A stretch of DNA of 64,000 bases. Source: Halanaeroarchaeum sp. HSR-CO (lineage in GTDB: Archaea > Halobacteriota > Halobacteria > Halobacteriales > Halobacteriaceae). Position numbers and translations under genes: made by a program. Shown here in pieces: positions 32,210 to 41,788 of the stretch. A model generated the notes under the pieces. It saw only the letters and a list, made by a program, of their open reading frames with translations. It did not search any database and was not told where the DNA came from. Every line of letters starts with the position of its first letter. Positions within the stretch are counted from its first letter, which is position 1. The stretch lies in NCBI RefSeq assembly GCF_024972755.1, contig NZ_CP087724.1, positions 434,001-498,000 on the forward strand, read 5' to 3'.

Positions 32210-32587
32210 ATGCCATATCTCCAGTTCGACGCCGACTTCCCCATCGCCGCGGACGACGCCGCCGCGTTCGAACGGCGCGTCGCCGAGGTGTACGCCGACC
32301 GGATGGACGCCGACACCAGCTACACCGCGGTGGCGGTGCGCGACGACGTCTCGCTCTTTCTCGGGCGGGCGGAGGGCGAGCGTCGGGTGGTCTTGAAGGC
32401 CGACATCCGACGGGGTCGCACCGAGAACCGAAAGCGCGAGCTCGCGCTCGAGATCATCGACCTCGTCCACGAGACCTTCGACGTTCCCACCGAGAACCAG
32501 AAGGTCGTCGTGACCGAACACGACGGCCACCAGATGATGGGCGCCGACCGGGTCGGCGACGACTGGTCGGAATCGGCGGCCGAGTAG
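32210..32587 (+). CDS. Tautomerase family protein
   Basis: A 125-residue protein starting MPYLQFDADF. After Met removal Pro-1 would be the catalytic amine, as in the 4-oxalocrotonate tautomerase/MIF superfamily. The beta-alpha-beta pattern ('YLQFDADFPI' ... 'AFERRVAEVYADRM' ... 'AVAVRDDVSLFLGR') repeats once ('RVVLKADIRRGRTENRKREL' ... 'VPTENQKVVVTEHDG'), giving the fused double-unit length. The substrate is unknown. It is monocistronic and convergent with the HpcH aldolase gene. Confidence 0.8.
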   Translation: MPYLQFDADFPIAADDAAAFERRVAEVYADRMDADTSYTAVAVRDDVSLFLGRAEGERRVVLKADIRRGRTENRKRELALEIIDLVHETFDVPTENQKVVVTEHDGHQMMGADRVGDDWSESAAE

Positions 32588-32615
32588 GCCACGAACGCGG
32601 GGCCAACGCCGACGC

Positions 32616-33395
32616 TCACCGGGTTTTCGACCGATCGAAGCGGTCCAGGTACGCCGCTGCCCCGCGCCGGAGGTACCCGACGTCCGTCCCGGCGACCAGG
32701 AAGTCGACGTCCCACTCGTTCCATCGGGCTTCGATGGTATCGATGCCCGTCGCGAGCGTTCCCACGGGGACGTCGGCGCCGCGGGCCGCGGCCACGATCC
32801 GGTCGATCGCCTCGCGAAACGGTTCGGCGTCGAAGTCGCCGAACGCGCCCAGGCGGGCAGAGAGATCGGCCGGTCCGACGAACACCGCGTCGAGCCCATC
32901 GATCTCGACGATCGTCTCCACGTCCTCGAGTGCGCCCTCGGTCTCGATCTGCAGGATGGTCGCCACCGACTCGTTGGCGGTCGCGACCGCTTTCGAAAGG
33001 TCGGTGCCGTACCCCGAGGCCCGCCCGCCGGCCACACCCCGGACGCCGTCTGGCGGATAGGCAGTCGCCTCGACGGCCCGCTGTGCCGCTTCGGCAGATT
33101 CGATCTGGGGGATTACGATGCCCGCGGGGCCGAAGTCCAGGACTCGCCGGATCTCGGCGCGGTCGGGGCCGCTCACCCGGACCACCGAGTCGGTCGCCGT
33201 ATCGACGGCGTCGATGGTGCGGACGCCCATCGCGAGATCCGCGATGGTGTTCTCGGAGTGTTCGCCGTCGACGACGAGGAAGTCGAAGCCCTCGCCGGCC
33301 AGTACCTCGAGGACGACTGGCTGTGCGGTCATCGACCAGGCGCCGAGCAGCGGCGTGCCTTCGCGGAATGCGCTCGCAAGCGTCGGACTGTCCAT
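32616..33395 (-). CDS. HpcH/HpaI family aldolase
   Basis: A 259-residue class II pyruvate aldolase of the HpcH/HpaI (citrate lyase beta-like) family. Key segments are 'LGAWSMTAQPVVLEVLAGEG', 'FLVVDGEHSEN' (active-site His), 'GIVIPQIESAEAA' (metal-binding Glu), 'YPPDGVRGVAGGRASGYG' and 'DAVFVGPADLSARLG' (metal-binding Asp). It cleaves 2-keto-4-hydroxy acids to pyruvate plus an aldehyde using a divalent metal. The start MDSPTLASAFREG fits the family. No degradation operon surrounds it. Confidence 0.92.
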   Translation of the reverse strand: MDSPTLASAFREGTPLLGAWSMTAQPVVLEVLAGEGFDFLVVDGEHSENTIADLAMGVRTIDAVDTATDSVVRVSGPDRAEIRRVLDFGPAGIVIPQIESAEAAQRAVEATAYPPDGVRGVAGGRASGYGTDLSKAVATANESVATILQIETEGALEDVETIVEIDGLDAVFVGPADLSARLGAFGDFDAEPFREAIDRIVAAARGADVPVGTLATGIDTIEARWNEWDVDFLVAGTDVGYLRRGAAAYLDRFDRSKTR

Positions 33396-33497
33396 GGACG
33401 GGCCATCGCTGGCGACCACCATATCGGTTCGGCCGTCGGCCCACCAAGTTTAGACTCTGTGACAGGTTTTATCTTCGTCGTCACCGTTGTTCCAGTA

Positions 33498-34937
33498 ATG
33501 AACCGTTCGCTCTTGCTCGCCGTCCTGCTCGTGGTCTCGGTCCTCGCTCCCGGGATATCGCTTCTCGCCGACGGCCAGCAGGCGACCGTTGCCATCACCG
33601 ACGTCACGACGGCCCCGGAACGGCCCAATCCCGGTGAGACGTTCCGCGTGAGGACGACGGTCACGAACGGCGAGTCCGCGCCCGGGGCCTTCGATATCAC
33701 GGACGTATACGTGCGGCGAGCGGGGAGTGCACGCTCTTTCGCTCGCGTCGAGGACGTGGGTGGCGTCCAGCCCGGCGGTTCACTTTCGGTCCCGCTGCCG
33801 ATGACTCTCGAGGACACCGGGACGTACGATCTGCGCGTCTACGTCGTCGGCGAACTGAACGGCACTCGGACGCGACTGCAGTATCCACTTTTGGTTTCGG
33901 TCCGCGAGAGCGGCCCCCAACTGCTCGTCGAGACCAACGAGACGGTCGTGGGGGCGCAGTCCACAGCCAGCGTGACCGTCGTCAACGCGGGGCAGACGCC
34001 GGTCTCGACGGTGCGACTGGCCGTCGGTGGCCAGAACGTGACGGTGGACTCGCCGAACCGCATCCTCACCGGGCTGGCAGCCGGCGAACAGCGGACCCTC
34101 GGCGTTCCCGTGACGCCGACGGACACCAGCGCGACCCTACAGACGGTGCTCACGTACACGACCGAGGCTGGGAACGAGCGCACGGTCAGGTCGACGACCC
34201 CCCTCGCACCGGCCCCCCTGGAGCGCGACGTGACCCTCGAAGCCCGACGACTGTCGGCGGTCGCCGACCCACCCATCGGCGTCACCATCCGGAACTTCGG
34301 GAACGCGCCCCTCGACGACGTCACCGTCGCCATTCTCGTCGACGGCACCGTCGTCACCAGGCGCCCGGCGCCCGACGTGGCGGCCGACGCGGAACGCGAC
34401 CTCCGTGTCAACGTCTCCGACGTCCCGACGGGACCGGTCGACGTGCGGGTCGCGTACGAGACCGCTGGCACGCAGGGGAGCGAGGAGACGACCGTCCAGT
34501 ACCGCTCGAATCCCGGTAGCGTCGCGGTGACCGGGGTGGATTACGAGGTCGACGACGGAACGGTGTTCGTCAGCGGAAGCGTGGCGAACGTCGGTCTTAC
34601 CGAGGTTAACGGCGTCGTCGTCCGGGTCGTCTCGGCGCCCGGCATCGACCCGGTACGGCCCGCCCCCGATTACTTCGTGGGATCGATCCCGGCGAGTGAC
34701 TTCGCGACCTTCGACCTCTCGGTCGTGGTCGACGAGGACGTCGACACCGTCCCCATCGAGGTGCGCTATCTCGTCCGGGGCGAACGGCGGACCGCGACCA
34801 CGAACGTCTCGGTCGCGGACAGACCCGCCCCGGCCCCCGAGGATGGCGGCGGTCCGCCGACGCTCGTCCTCGTCGGCGGTGCGGTGATCGCCCTCGCGGT
34901 CGTGATCGCCGCCGTGTATCGCTACCGCCGCCGATGA
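33498..34937 (+). CDS. CARDB-repeat surface protein linked to an ABC exporter
   Basis: A 479-residue exported protein: Sec signal (MNRSLLLAVLLVVSVLAPGI), three to four Ig-like CARDB repeats (for example 'VVNAGQTPVSTVRLAVGGQN', 'TIRNFGNAPLDDVTVAILVD', 'SVANVGLTEVNGVVVRVVS'), then a C-terminal membrane anchor 'LVLVGGAVIALAVVIAAV' and an Arg tail. Its stop overlaps the ABC ATPase start (ATGA), so it is part of a three-gene operon. This arrangement parallels bacterial MacA-MacB systems with an Ig-like protein in place of the MacA adaptor. The role as adaptor or sensor is inference. Confidence 0.82.
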   Translation: MNRSLLLAVLLVVSVLAPGISLLADGQQATVAITDVTTAPERPNPGETFRVRTTVTNGESAPGAFDITDVYVRRAGSARSFARVEDVGGVQPGGSLSVPLPMTLEDTGTYDLRVYVVGELNGTRTRLQYPLLVSVRESGPQLLVETNETVVGAQSTASVTVVNAGQTPVSTVRLAVGGQNVTVDSPNRILTGLAAGEQRTLGVPVTPTDTSATLQTVLTYTTEAGNERTVRSTTPLAPAPLERDVTLEARRLSAVADPPIGVTIRNFGNAPLDDVTVAILVDGTVVTRRPAPDVAADAERDLRVNVSDVPTGPVDVRVAYETAGTQGSEETTVQYRSNPGSVAVTGVDYEVDDGTVFVSGSVANVGLTEVNGVVVRVVSAPGIDPVRPAPDYFVGSIPASDFATFDLSVVVDEDVDTVPIEVRYLVRGERRTATTNVSVADRPAPAPEDGGGPPTLVLVGGAVIALAVVIAAVYRYRRR

Positions 34938-35620
34938 CCATCGTCGAACTCGAGGGCGTCTGGAAGGTCTACGAGGGTGGCGGTGGCGAGCGCGTCGAAG
35001 CGCTCCGCGACGTCGACTTCGCGGTCGAGGCGGGGGAGTTCGTCGCCGTGATGGGACCGAGTGGCAGCGGCAAGTCCACGATGCTCAACGTCATCGGGCT
35101 CCTCGACGCGCCCACGCGGGGGACCGTCCGTCTCGACGGCCGCGACGTGACCGATCTCACCGACGTGGAGATGACCGACGAGCGCAAACGCTCTATCGGC
35201 TTCGTCTTCCAGAGTTTCTACCTCATCTCGTCGCTGTCGGCCCTGGAGAACGTCGAATTGCCGACGCTGTTCGACCGGGACCCCGCGGGGCGAGCGCGAG
35301 CGATCGACCTCCTGGAACGCGTCGGTCTCGGTGATCGCCTCACCCACCGGCCCGACCAGCTCTCCGGGGGGCAAAAACAGCGCGTCGCCATCGCCAGGGC
35401 GCTGGTCAACGAGCCCCGGCTCCTCCTCGCCGACGAACCGACCGGGAACCTCGACCGGGAGACCGGCAGGGAGATTCTCACCGAGTTCGAACGGTTCACC
35501 ACCGAGGGGGTCGCCGTCGTCGCCGTGACGCACGACCCGCAGGTCAGCCGATTCGCCGACCGGACGGTGAACCTCGTCGACGGCCAGGTCGCTCCCGAGG
35601 GGGCGTGGACCGATGACTGA
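34934..35620 (+). CDS. ABC transporter ATP-binding protein, MacB/LolD type
   Basis: A 228-residue ATPase: Walker A 'GPSGSGKSTMLN' (~37-48), Q-loop 'FVFQSFYLI', signature 'LSGGQKQRVAIARAL', Walker B 'LLLADEPTGNLD' and the H-loop histidine in 'AVTHDP'. The 'EPTGNLD' form is diagnostic of the MacB/LolD/FtsE (type VII) group, which powers mechanotransmission rather than substrate translocation. It overlaps the surface protein gene by 4 bp and the permease gene by 8 bp. Confidence 0.93.
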   Translation: MTIVELEGVWKVYEGGGGERVEALRDVDFAVEAGEFVAVMGPSGSGKSTMLNVIGLLDAPTRGTVRLDGRDVTDLTDVEMTDERKRSIGFVFQSFYLISSLSALENVELPTLFDRDPAGRARAIDLLERVGLGDRLTHRPDQLSGGQKQRVAIARALVNEPRLLLADEPTGNLDRETGREILTEFERFTTEGVAVVAVTHDPQVSRFADRTVNLVDGQVAPEGAWTDD

Positions 35621-36809
35621 GCGGTCGGGCGGGGACGAGGGCCAGCAGGCACCAGTCGACCCGTCTCCGGGCCTCGTCTCGCGAGTGTATCACGCCTTCC
35701 CCTCGATCCTGATGGCGCGGCGGAATCTCGGGCGAAACCGAATCCGCTCGGTGCTTGCGGCACTGGGTATCGTCATCGGCGTCCTGGCCATTGCCGCGCT
35801 GGGGATCTTCGGGACGACGCTGCAGACCGGGACCGCTGAACAACTGGGCGACATCGGCAACGAGATCAGCGTCACGCCGAACCGGGAGGCCGGCGTCGAG
35901 GGCCTCACTGACCGCGACGTCACCGAGATGCGCCGCGTGGCCGAGGGGACCGTGGTTCCCGTCGAGTCCACGACGGTCAGGCTCTCTCGAGGGCAGACCC
36001 AGTCGATCGCCACCGCATACGGTATCGCGAACCCCGCGGCACTCTACGCCGCGTCGGACGGGCGTGTCCCCGACCGCTTCCAGCGCGGCGTCCTCGTCGG
36101 CGCGACGGTCGCCGAGCGCTTCGACCTCGCCGCCGGCAACGCAATCGTGGTCGACGACACGACCTACCGGGTCATCGCCGTCCTCGAAGAGCAGGGCGGC
36201 ATCACGCTGTTGAACCCGAACGCGGCGGTCGTCGTCCCACCGACGGCGATCGCCGGTGACACCTACTCGCAGGTCGTCGTCACCGCCGACAGCGGTGCGG
36301 CAGCCAACCGGAGCGCGGTGGCCATTCGCGAGGAACTCAACCGCCGGACCGAGCGCGTCTCCATCTTCGAACTCGGCACCATCACGGAGAGCATCGACCA
36401 GGTGTTCGGCCTCATCAACGCGTTCCTCGTCGGTGTCGGCTCCATCTCGCTGATCGTCGCCGGCGTGAGCATTCTGAACGTGATGCTGATGAGCACCATC
36501 GAGCGCCGACAGGAGATCGGGGTCCTCCGAGCGGTCGGCGTCCATCGGCGCCAGGTCATGCGCACGATTCTCGCGGAGGCGGCCCTTCTCGGAGTCGTGG
36601 GCGGTGTACTCGGAACCGTCCTCGCTCTCGGCGTCGGCATGGCGCTCAACCAGTACGTCAGCGGCGACCCGCTCGCCACGTTCACGGCGCGCAACGCCCG
36701 CTATCTCGTGCTGGCGTTCGGCTTTGCGCTCGGGACGAGTCTCCTCTCGGGACTCTACCCGGCCTGGAAGGCGGCCAACGAACCGCCGGTCGAGGCACTC
36801 AGGAAGTGA
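35613..36809 (+). CDS. ABC transporter permease, MacB/FtsX type
   Basis: A 398-residue permease with the MacB topology: one N-terminal membrane helix ('VLAALGIVIGVLAIAALGIF', ~45-65), a ~210-residue extracellular MacB periplasmic-core domain, and three C-terminal helices (~275-300, 325-350, 360-385) of the FtsX domain, with 'TIERRQEIGVLRAVGVHRRQ' between the first two. It works with the ATPase and the CARDB protein. The cargo is unknown; relatives export peptides, lipoproteins or antibiotics. Confidence 0.92.
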   Translation: MTERSGGDEGQQAPVDPSPGLVSRVYHAFPSILMARRNLGRNRIRSVLAALGIVIGVLAIAALGIFGTTLQTGTAEQLGDIGNEISVTPNREAGVEGLTDRDVTEMRRVAEGTVVPVESTTVRLSRGQTQSIATAYGIANPAALYAASDGRVPDRFQRGVLVGATVAERFDLAAGNAIVVDDTTYRVIAVLEEQGGITLLNPNAAVVVPPTAIAGDTYSQVVVTADSGAAANRSAVAIREELNRRTERVSIFELGTITESIDQVFGLINAFLVGVGSISLIVAGVSILNVMLMSTIERRQEIGVLRAVGVHRRQVMRTILAEAALLGVVGGVLGTVLALGVGMALNQYVSGDPLATFTARNARYLVLAFGFALGTSLLSGLYPAWKAANEPPVEALRK

Positions 36810-36842
36810 CGACCGGATCGGCTCCTCGGTTGTCGCCAGCGG

Positions 36843-38342
36843 TCAGTCCAGATACGTCGGACACACGCCCTCGAGGTGTTCTTCGACAAGATCGGCGGCG
36901 GCCGCGTACGGCGAGACGCTCGCTTTTGCCCTCGATCCCTCGGGATGGTCGATGCCGGCCGCCCCGAACAGATGGTCGACGAACACCGATCTGACCGCAT
37001 CGTTTTCGAACAGACCGTGGAGATACGTGCCGACGACGCCGTCCAGCGCGATACTCCCCGGTTCGAGCGGTTCGGGCGCCTCGCCGTCAATCGTCGACGT
37101 CCCCATGTGGATCTCGTACCCGGTGACCGACCCGCTCGCACCCGCCAGTGGTCCGGCGCCGTCGACAGCGATGCTTCGACGCGTCACCCGTTTCTCCCGC
37201 GCGAACGTCGTGGTTACCGGGAGGAGTCCAAATCCCTCGACAGCGTCCCGGTCGCCGGTCCCCTCGACGGCGGCGTTCTCGATGCGCTCGCCGAGCATCT
37301 GATAGCCGCCGCAGATGCCGAGGACTGGGCCGTCGAACGACCGGAGTGCTGTGCCCAGGCCCGCGGCCCGGGCCGCGAGCAGGTCGTCGACCGTGTTCTT
37401 CGTTCCCGGGAGGACCACGGCGTCGGCGCCGTCGAGGTCGGCGTCCAGGGGGACGAACGCGACACGGACCCCGGGGACCGCCGCCAGCGGTTCGACGTCG
37501 GTCGCATTCGACAGGTGCGGCCACCGGGTGACCGCGACGGTCACGCGCTGGGATGCTGGAACCCCATCTTCGGTCCCGATGACGGCTCGCTCTCCGACGT
37601 CGGGTGCGGAGAGACTGTCCTCCTCGGGGAGGCCGGGGTCGTCGTGGGGCAGGACGCCGAGCACCGGCACCCCGGTCTTCGATTCCAGGGTATCGAGGCC
37701 CGACTCGAGGATGGAGCGGTCACCGCGGAACTTGTTGACGACGAGACCGACGACCCGATCCCGGACGTCATCGGGCAGGAGTTCGAGCGTGCCGTAGAGG
37801 CTCGCGAACACGCCGCCGCGCTCGATGTCCCCGACCAAAACGATGCTCGCATCGGCGAACCGGGCGGTCTCCAGGTTCGCCAGGTCCCGGTCGGCGAGGT
37901 TGATCTCGGCGATGCTCCCAGCGCCCTCCGCGACGATCACGTCGTGTTCGGCCGCGAGTCGCTCGTAGGATTCGACCGCGGCCGACCGCGCCGCCTCCCA
38001 GTGCGACTCGTAGAACGTGCCGGCGGCGACCGTGTCGACCGCCCGACCGTGGACGACGATCTGACTCTCGCCGTCGCCGCTGGGTTTGAGGAGGACGGGA
38101 TTGTGGTCGGTCGTCGCGGTCACCCCGGCCGCTCGCGCCTGGACGAACTGCGAGACGCCGATTTCGCCGTAGGCGTCGCCCCCCTCGCCGGGGACCACCG
38201 CGACCTGGGCGTTGTTGCTCATGTTCTGGGCCTTGAACGGGACGGCGTCGACCCCGCGCCGGGCGAGCGCCCGCAGGAGGCCGGCGACGACGGTCGACTT
38301 CCCGACGTGACTCCCCGTCCCGGCGACGAGGATGGTGGCCAT
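36843..38342 (-). CDS. cbiP: Cobyric acid synthase
   Basis: A 499-residue glutamine-dependent amidotransferase that amidates adenosyl-cobyrinate a,c-diamide at side chains b, d, e and g to give adenosylcobyric acid. The N-terminal synthetase has the P-loop '[16 protein letters not shown]' and '[13 protein letters not shown]'. The C-terminal class I glutaminase-like domain carries the Cys in '[12 protein letters not shown]' (~330) and the His in '[10 protein letters not shown]' (~435). The length is typical. It is the last gene of the cobalamin operon and its ATG overlaps the cobA stop by one base. Confidence 0.96.
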   Translation of the reverse strand: MATILVAGTGSHVGKSTVVAGLLRALARRGVDAVPFKAQNMSNNAQVAVVPGEGGDAYGEIGVSQFVQARAAGVTATTDHNPVLLKPSGDGESQIVVHGRAVDTVAAGTFYESHWEAARSAAVESYERLAAEHDVIVAEGAGSIAEINLADRDLANLETARFADASIVLVGDIERGGVFASLYGTLELLPDDVRDRVVGLVVNKFRGDRSILESGLDTLESKTGVPVLGVLPHDDPGLPEEDSLSAPDVGERAVIGTEDGVPASQRVTVAVTRWPHLSNATDVEPLAAVPGVRVAFVPLDADLDGADAVVLPGTKNTVDDLLAARAAGLGTALRSFDGPVLGICGGYQMLGERIENAAVEGTGDRDAVEGFGLLPVTTTFAREKRVTRRSIAVDGAGPLAGASGSVTGYEIHMGTSTIDGEAPEPLEPGSIALDGVVGTYLHGLFENDAVRSVFVDHLFGAAGIDHPEGSRAKASVSPYAAAADLVEEHLEGVCPTYLD

Positions 38343-39061
38343 CAGTACTCGGTCCCCTTTCGGGCAGGCTGTCCGTCGTCGATCGGATGGCGTTCCTTCT
38401 GGACGTGGGACTGGAGGTCGACGTGCCCGTCGAGGTAGGTCGGTCGCTCGTGGCCGCCCGTGAGGACCAGCTCGAGGTCCTCGGGCTTGCGCTCGACGAG
38501 GTCGACGACCGCCTCGGGGTCGAGGAGGCCCTGTTCGACTGCGTAGAGAACCTCGTCGAGGACGAGCATGTGAACGCCAGCTGTCGGGGCGCCGTCGAGT
38601 GCGACCGGGCCGTCGACGTCACTCGAGGCGTCGAGCAACGTTTTCGCTCGCTCGAGGCCCGCCCGCGCACTGGCCGTGTGCTCCTCGTCGTCGGAGCCGT
38701 TGCCGAGACCGTGCCAGCCGTACTGACCCCTGTTCTCGACGGAGATGCCGGGGACGGCCGCGATGGCGTTGTACTCGCCCCGGACGTCCTCGACGCTCGC
38801 CGTGCCCCCTTTCATGAACTGGAGGAGGTGGACCCGATAGCCGTGGCCCGCGGCCCGGAAACCCATGCCGAGCGCCGCCGTGGTCTTCCCCTTCCCGTCG
38901 CCCCACCAGACCTGGACCAGGCCGAACGTGGGAGGCGCGCTCGCGTCGATGTCGCGAGCGGTCGGGGCCTGCTCCGCTCGCGGTGTCCCGGTGGCTCGTT
39001 CGTCGTCGTTCGGTTCCTCGGTCGGCGATCCGCCGTCGGTTTTCTGTGTCTCTTTTGCCAT
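38342..39061 (-). CDS. cobA: Cob(I)alamin/corrinoid adenosyltransferase (CobA/BtuR type)
   Basis: A 239-residue ATP:corrinoid adenosyltransferase of the CobA/CobO/BtuR family. The core begins at ~50 with '[20 protein letters not shown]' (P-loop GDGKGKTT), followed by '[13 protein letters not shown]', '[16 protein letters not shown]' and '[12 protein letters not shown]'. The first ~48 residues are an acidic, probably disordered extension with no family counterpart that I recognise. It attaches the 5'-deoxyadenosyl group to corrinoids for salvage and synthesis. It lies 28 bp after cbiZ. Confidence 0.94.
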   Translation of the reverse strand: MAKETQKTDGGSPTEEPNDDERATGTPRAEQAPTARDIDASAPPTFGLVQVWWGDGKGKTTAALGMGFRAAGHGYRVHLLQFMKGGTASVEDVRGEYNAIAAVPGISVENRGQYGWHGLGNGSDDEEHTASARAGLERAKTLLDASSDVDGPVALDGAPTAGVHMLVLDEVLYAVEQGLLDPEAVVDLVERKPEDLELVLTGGHERPTYLDGHVDLQSHVQKERHPIDDGQPARKGTEY

Positions 39062-39089
39062 TGGTATCGAACCTCGTCGATGCAATCAG

Positions 39090-39797
39090 TCAGGGCACGA
39101 ACACGCTCGCCCGTCGCGTGGTTTCGACGCCGTGGTCGGCCTCGGCCACCGACGCCGGCAGTTCGCCCCCCTCGTACCGCGAGTCGAGACTCGCTCGGAT
39201 CGCGTCCCTGACGCAGGCGCGGGCCGCGGCGCCGACCTCGGTCGCGCTCCCCGAGAACGGTGCCGGCTCCCCGGCCGGGTCCGTTCCGACGATCACCGCG
39301 TCGGTCGTCGTTCCCGGGTAGCCGGTCGTCGCCAGCAGCGTGGCGGTCTTCGCCTCGACCGCGACCGAGAGGAGGTTCGCGACCGCCGCATCGTCGAGGG
39401 CGCGTGTGGTCCCGACGATGAGGTTCACCGTTCCCGCGTGGTCGCCGGTTGGAGCGGCGTCGGTGGCTGGCGCCGCCCCCTCCTCGGGCGCCATCGGCAG
39501 TGCGGCCGGATTCGAGACGCCAGCGGTGGCGAAGACCTCGACGGGGCCGCTCCGGGCGCCCCTGAGGTGTGTCAGGTCGACCCCCGTCAGGAGTGCGGGC
39601 CCCGCCACGTCGAACGCCGCCCGCTCGCGGCGCTCGTCGACGTACGCCCCGAGGTCGGTCCGCTCCCATCCCTCGGGAACGGAGACGTTGTAGGCCGCTC
39701 CCGCGGTCTCGAACCCGCCCGCCCACCCGGTCGAGAGCCATCGGGTTCCGGACCGACGGACCTGGAGAACGCCCTCGCGAACGGTCGGGTCAAACAT
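39090..39797 (-). CDS. cbiZ: Adenosylcobinamide amidohydrolase
   Basis: A 235-residue protein of the archaeal CbiZ family, which cleaves the aminopropanol side chain from adenosylcobinamide (and related corrinoids) to give adenosylcobyric acid, allowing scavenged cobinamide to re-enter the pathway. Family segments are 'WLSTGWAGGFETAGAAYNVS', 'ALLTGVDLTHLRGARSG', 'VEVFATAGVSNPAAL', 'TVNLIVGTTRALDDAAVANL' and 'KTATLLATTGYPGTTTDAVI'. The ATG overlaps the cobD end by 8 bp. Its product is used by CbiB, encoded in the same operon. Confidence 0.93.
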   Translation of the reverse strand: MFDPTVREGVLQVRRSGTRWLSTGWAGGFETAGAAYNVSVPEGWERTDLGAYVDERRERAAFDVAGPALLTGVDLTHLRGARSGPVEVFATAGVSNPAALPMAPEEGAAPATDAAPTGDHAGTVNLIVGTTRALDDAAVANLLSVAVEAKTATLLATTGYPGTTTDAVIVGTDPAGEPAPFSGSATEVGAAARACVRDAIRASLDSRYEGGELPASVAEADHGVETTRRASVFVP

Positions 39798-40800
39798 CCA
39801 GGAGTGCCTCCTCGAGCTGGCGATTCTCTTCGGGCCGCCGGATGGCCACCCTGACGTGTGAATCCAGCGTGTCGAAGGTCCGCGCGTCCCTGATGGCCAG
39901 TCCCCGTCGGTCGCATCGCTCGATGACCGCGTCGACCGGTTCTTCGGTGACCTCGAGGAGCAAGAACGGGGCCGCCGAGGGGGTCACCTCGTAACGTTCT
40001 TCCAGCGCCGCGGTCATCTTGTTCCGTTCCCGCTCGATACGCTCCCGTGTCGCGTCGACGAACGCGGTCTGTCGCATGCAATACGCGCCGACCTGCAGCG
40101 CCGGCGTTCCCAGGTTCCAGGCCCGCCTGGCGCGCTGGAGTCGGTCCCGTTGGCGACCGGTAGCGACCGCGAAGCCGGCTCTGAGCCCCGGCATACCGAA
40201 GAGCTTCGTCAGAGACCGGGCGACGATTACGCCGTCGGTTCCCGCGAGCGACTCCCGGTCGGTAAAGCCCAGGAACGCCTCGTCGATCAGAACCGGCGTC
40301 CCACCGTCCCGACTCCGTCGAACGAAGGCGAGCAGTCGATCGCGGTCGTAGACCCGACCGGTCGGGTTGTTGGGATTGCAGACGATGGCGAGGGCGTGGT
40401 CGGTGGGATCGGCAGCGAGGATTTCACTCTCTGGGACCGTCGTCGCTGTCCCGCCCTGCAACCGGACCTCCCGTGCGTACTCGCCGAAACTCGGGGTCGG
40501 AACGAGCACGGAGTCACCCCGGTCGACCGTCGTCTCGATCGCGAGGCGGATCGCGGCCAGTCCACCGGGCGTCGGCACCACCGTTTCGGGGTCGACGGCC
40601 ACGTACTCGGCAGCCGCCGCCACGAAATCAGCAGGTGGCTCTGGTGGGTACGCTCCGAGTGCATCGACGGCCGCTCGATAGACGTCTCTGGCCCCTTCGG
40701 GAACCGCTGGATTCACGTTCGCGCTGAACTCGATCTGGGAGGCCGCCGCGTGACCGCCGTGTGGCACGCGGTCCACCGAGTCGACGCTATCGGGGTCCAT
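39790..40800 (-). CDS. cobD: Threonine-phosphate decarboxylase-like PLP enzyme
   Basis: A 336-residue fold-type I PLP enzyme of the HisC/CobD group. Visible features are 'HGGHAAASQIEFSANVNPAV' at the start (typical of CobD), 'PGGLAAIRLAI', 'IVCNPNNPTGRVYDR', the acidic 'PVLIDEAFLGFTD' and the Schiff-base lysine in 'VIVARSLTKLFGMPGLRAGF'. In the cobalamin context it should make (R)-1-aminopropan-2-ol phosphate from L-threonine phosphate for CbiB. The start at MDPDSVDSVDRVPHGG was chosen; it overlaps cobT by 14 bp. Confidence 0.92.
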   Translation of the reverse strand: MDPDSVDSVDRVPHGGHAAASQIEFSANVNPAVPEGARDVYRAAVDALGAYPPEPPADFVAAAAEYVAVDPETVVPTPGGLAAIRLAIETTVDRGDSVLVPTPSFGEYAREVRLQGGTATTVPESEILAADPTDHALAIVCNPNNPTGRVYDRDRLLAFVRRSRDGGTPVLIDEAFLGFTDRESLAGTDGVIVARSLTKLFGMPGLRAGFAVATGRQRDRLQRARRAWNLGTPALQVGAYCMRQTAFVDATRERIERERNKMTAALEERYEVTPSAAPFLLLEVTEEPVDAVIERCDRRGLAIRDARTFDTLDSHVRVAIRRPEENRQLEEALLDV

Positions 40801-41788
40801 CCTCTCCCACCAGGCGGTCGTAGTAGTCCACGATCCGGTCCCTGACGGCGGCCATCGGCACGCCCTCGCGGTCGGCGAGCCAGAGCGCCCCACCCATCCC
40901 GACGCCCTCTTTCGCCTCGCCCAGGCGATAGCGCTCGAAGGCGACGTGGTCGACGGCCTCGAAGCCGGGGTCGGTCACCCGGGTCGAGAGGTCGAGGGCG
41001 TCGGCCGCCCCGTGGAGATCGAACGAGTCGTCCCACTCGACGAACGCGGTCGTGGCGATCGAGAGCGGTGCGTCGACGCCCCCGTGTCGAGCGAGGGCGG
41101 CGGCAGCCACCATCTGTGACCCACCGGCGAGCGTCACGGCGACCCCCTCGGCGGCCGCGCCCGTGACGAGCCCAGCGATGGTCGCGAGGACCGGGTCGCC
41201 CATCCGCTCGACCGCCTCGATCGGCTGGCCGGCCAGTTCGCCGGGGCCGACCTCGCTGGCCGCGAGGCCCGCGTCGACCACCGATCGCTTTCGTTCGAGG
41301 GGGTTCTCGGGCAGCGACGAGGAGACGCCGTTGGGCTCCCCGAGCGCGGTCAGCACGCCCATCGCGGTCGTGGTGCCACCGGGGATGCTCTCGGCGACGA
41401 GCATCTCGTCGTGGGTGATGGCCCGTCCGACACGCGCGCCGGCCTCGAAGGCGGCGTCGGCGTTCGGAACGGGACGTTCGGCGCGGAGATCGTCGCCCGG
41501 CGAGACCCCGACCTCCACCGTCGGTGCGGCGGTCCGAGTGGCGAGACCGGCGTCGAGGACCATCGTCTCGACGGACAGGCGGTCGAGTGCGGCCCGGGTC
41601 ACGAGCGAGGGCGTCGGACACCCCTCGGGACTGACCGGGACGGACGGCGCGAAGACCGGTCGCCCGTAGGTGACGATCTCGGCGTCGGCGGCCGGGGTGT
41701 GACGCATCACCGCGGGCGAGGCACCGGCGGCGCTGAGCCCGTCGATGCGGCCGGTGGCGGTCGTCCCGACGACGAACGCGGCGATCAC
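40787..41788 (-). CDS. cobT: Archaeal CobT-like nicotinate-nucleotide:base phosphoribosyltransferase
   Basis: A 333-residue protein of the archaeal CobT-like family (UPF0284/TIGR00303). It has 'TDGLSAAG'-type N-terminal glycine motifs ('RIDGLSAAGASPAVMRHTP'), 'GESIPGGTTTAMGVLTALG' in its AESIPGGTT form (~135-150), and 'VTLAGGSQMVAAAAL' (~250). The family activates the lower-ligand base as its ribotide alpha-riboside phosphate for CobS. The position between cobD and cobY supports this. Substrate base preference is unknown. Confidence 0.9.
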   Translation of the reverse strand: MIAAFVVGTTATGRIDGLSAAGASPAVMRHTPAADAEIVTYGRPVFAPSVPVSPEGCPTPSLVTRAALDRLSVETMVLDAGLATRTAAPTVEVGVSPGDDLRAERPVPNADAAFEAGARVGRAITHDEMLVAESIPGGTTTAMGVLTALGEPNGVSSSLPENPLERKRSVVDAGLAASEVGPGELAGQPIEAVERMGDPVLATIAGLVTGAAAEGVAVTLAGGSQMVAAAALARHGGVDAPLSIATTAFVEWDDSFDLHGAADALDLSTRVTDPGFEAVDHVAFERYRLGEAKEGVGMGGALWLADREGVPMAAVRDRIVDYYDRLVGEDGPR

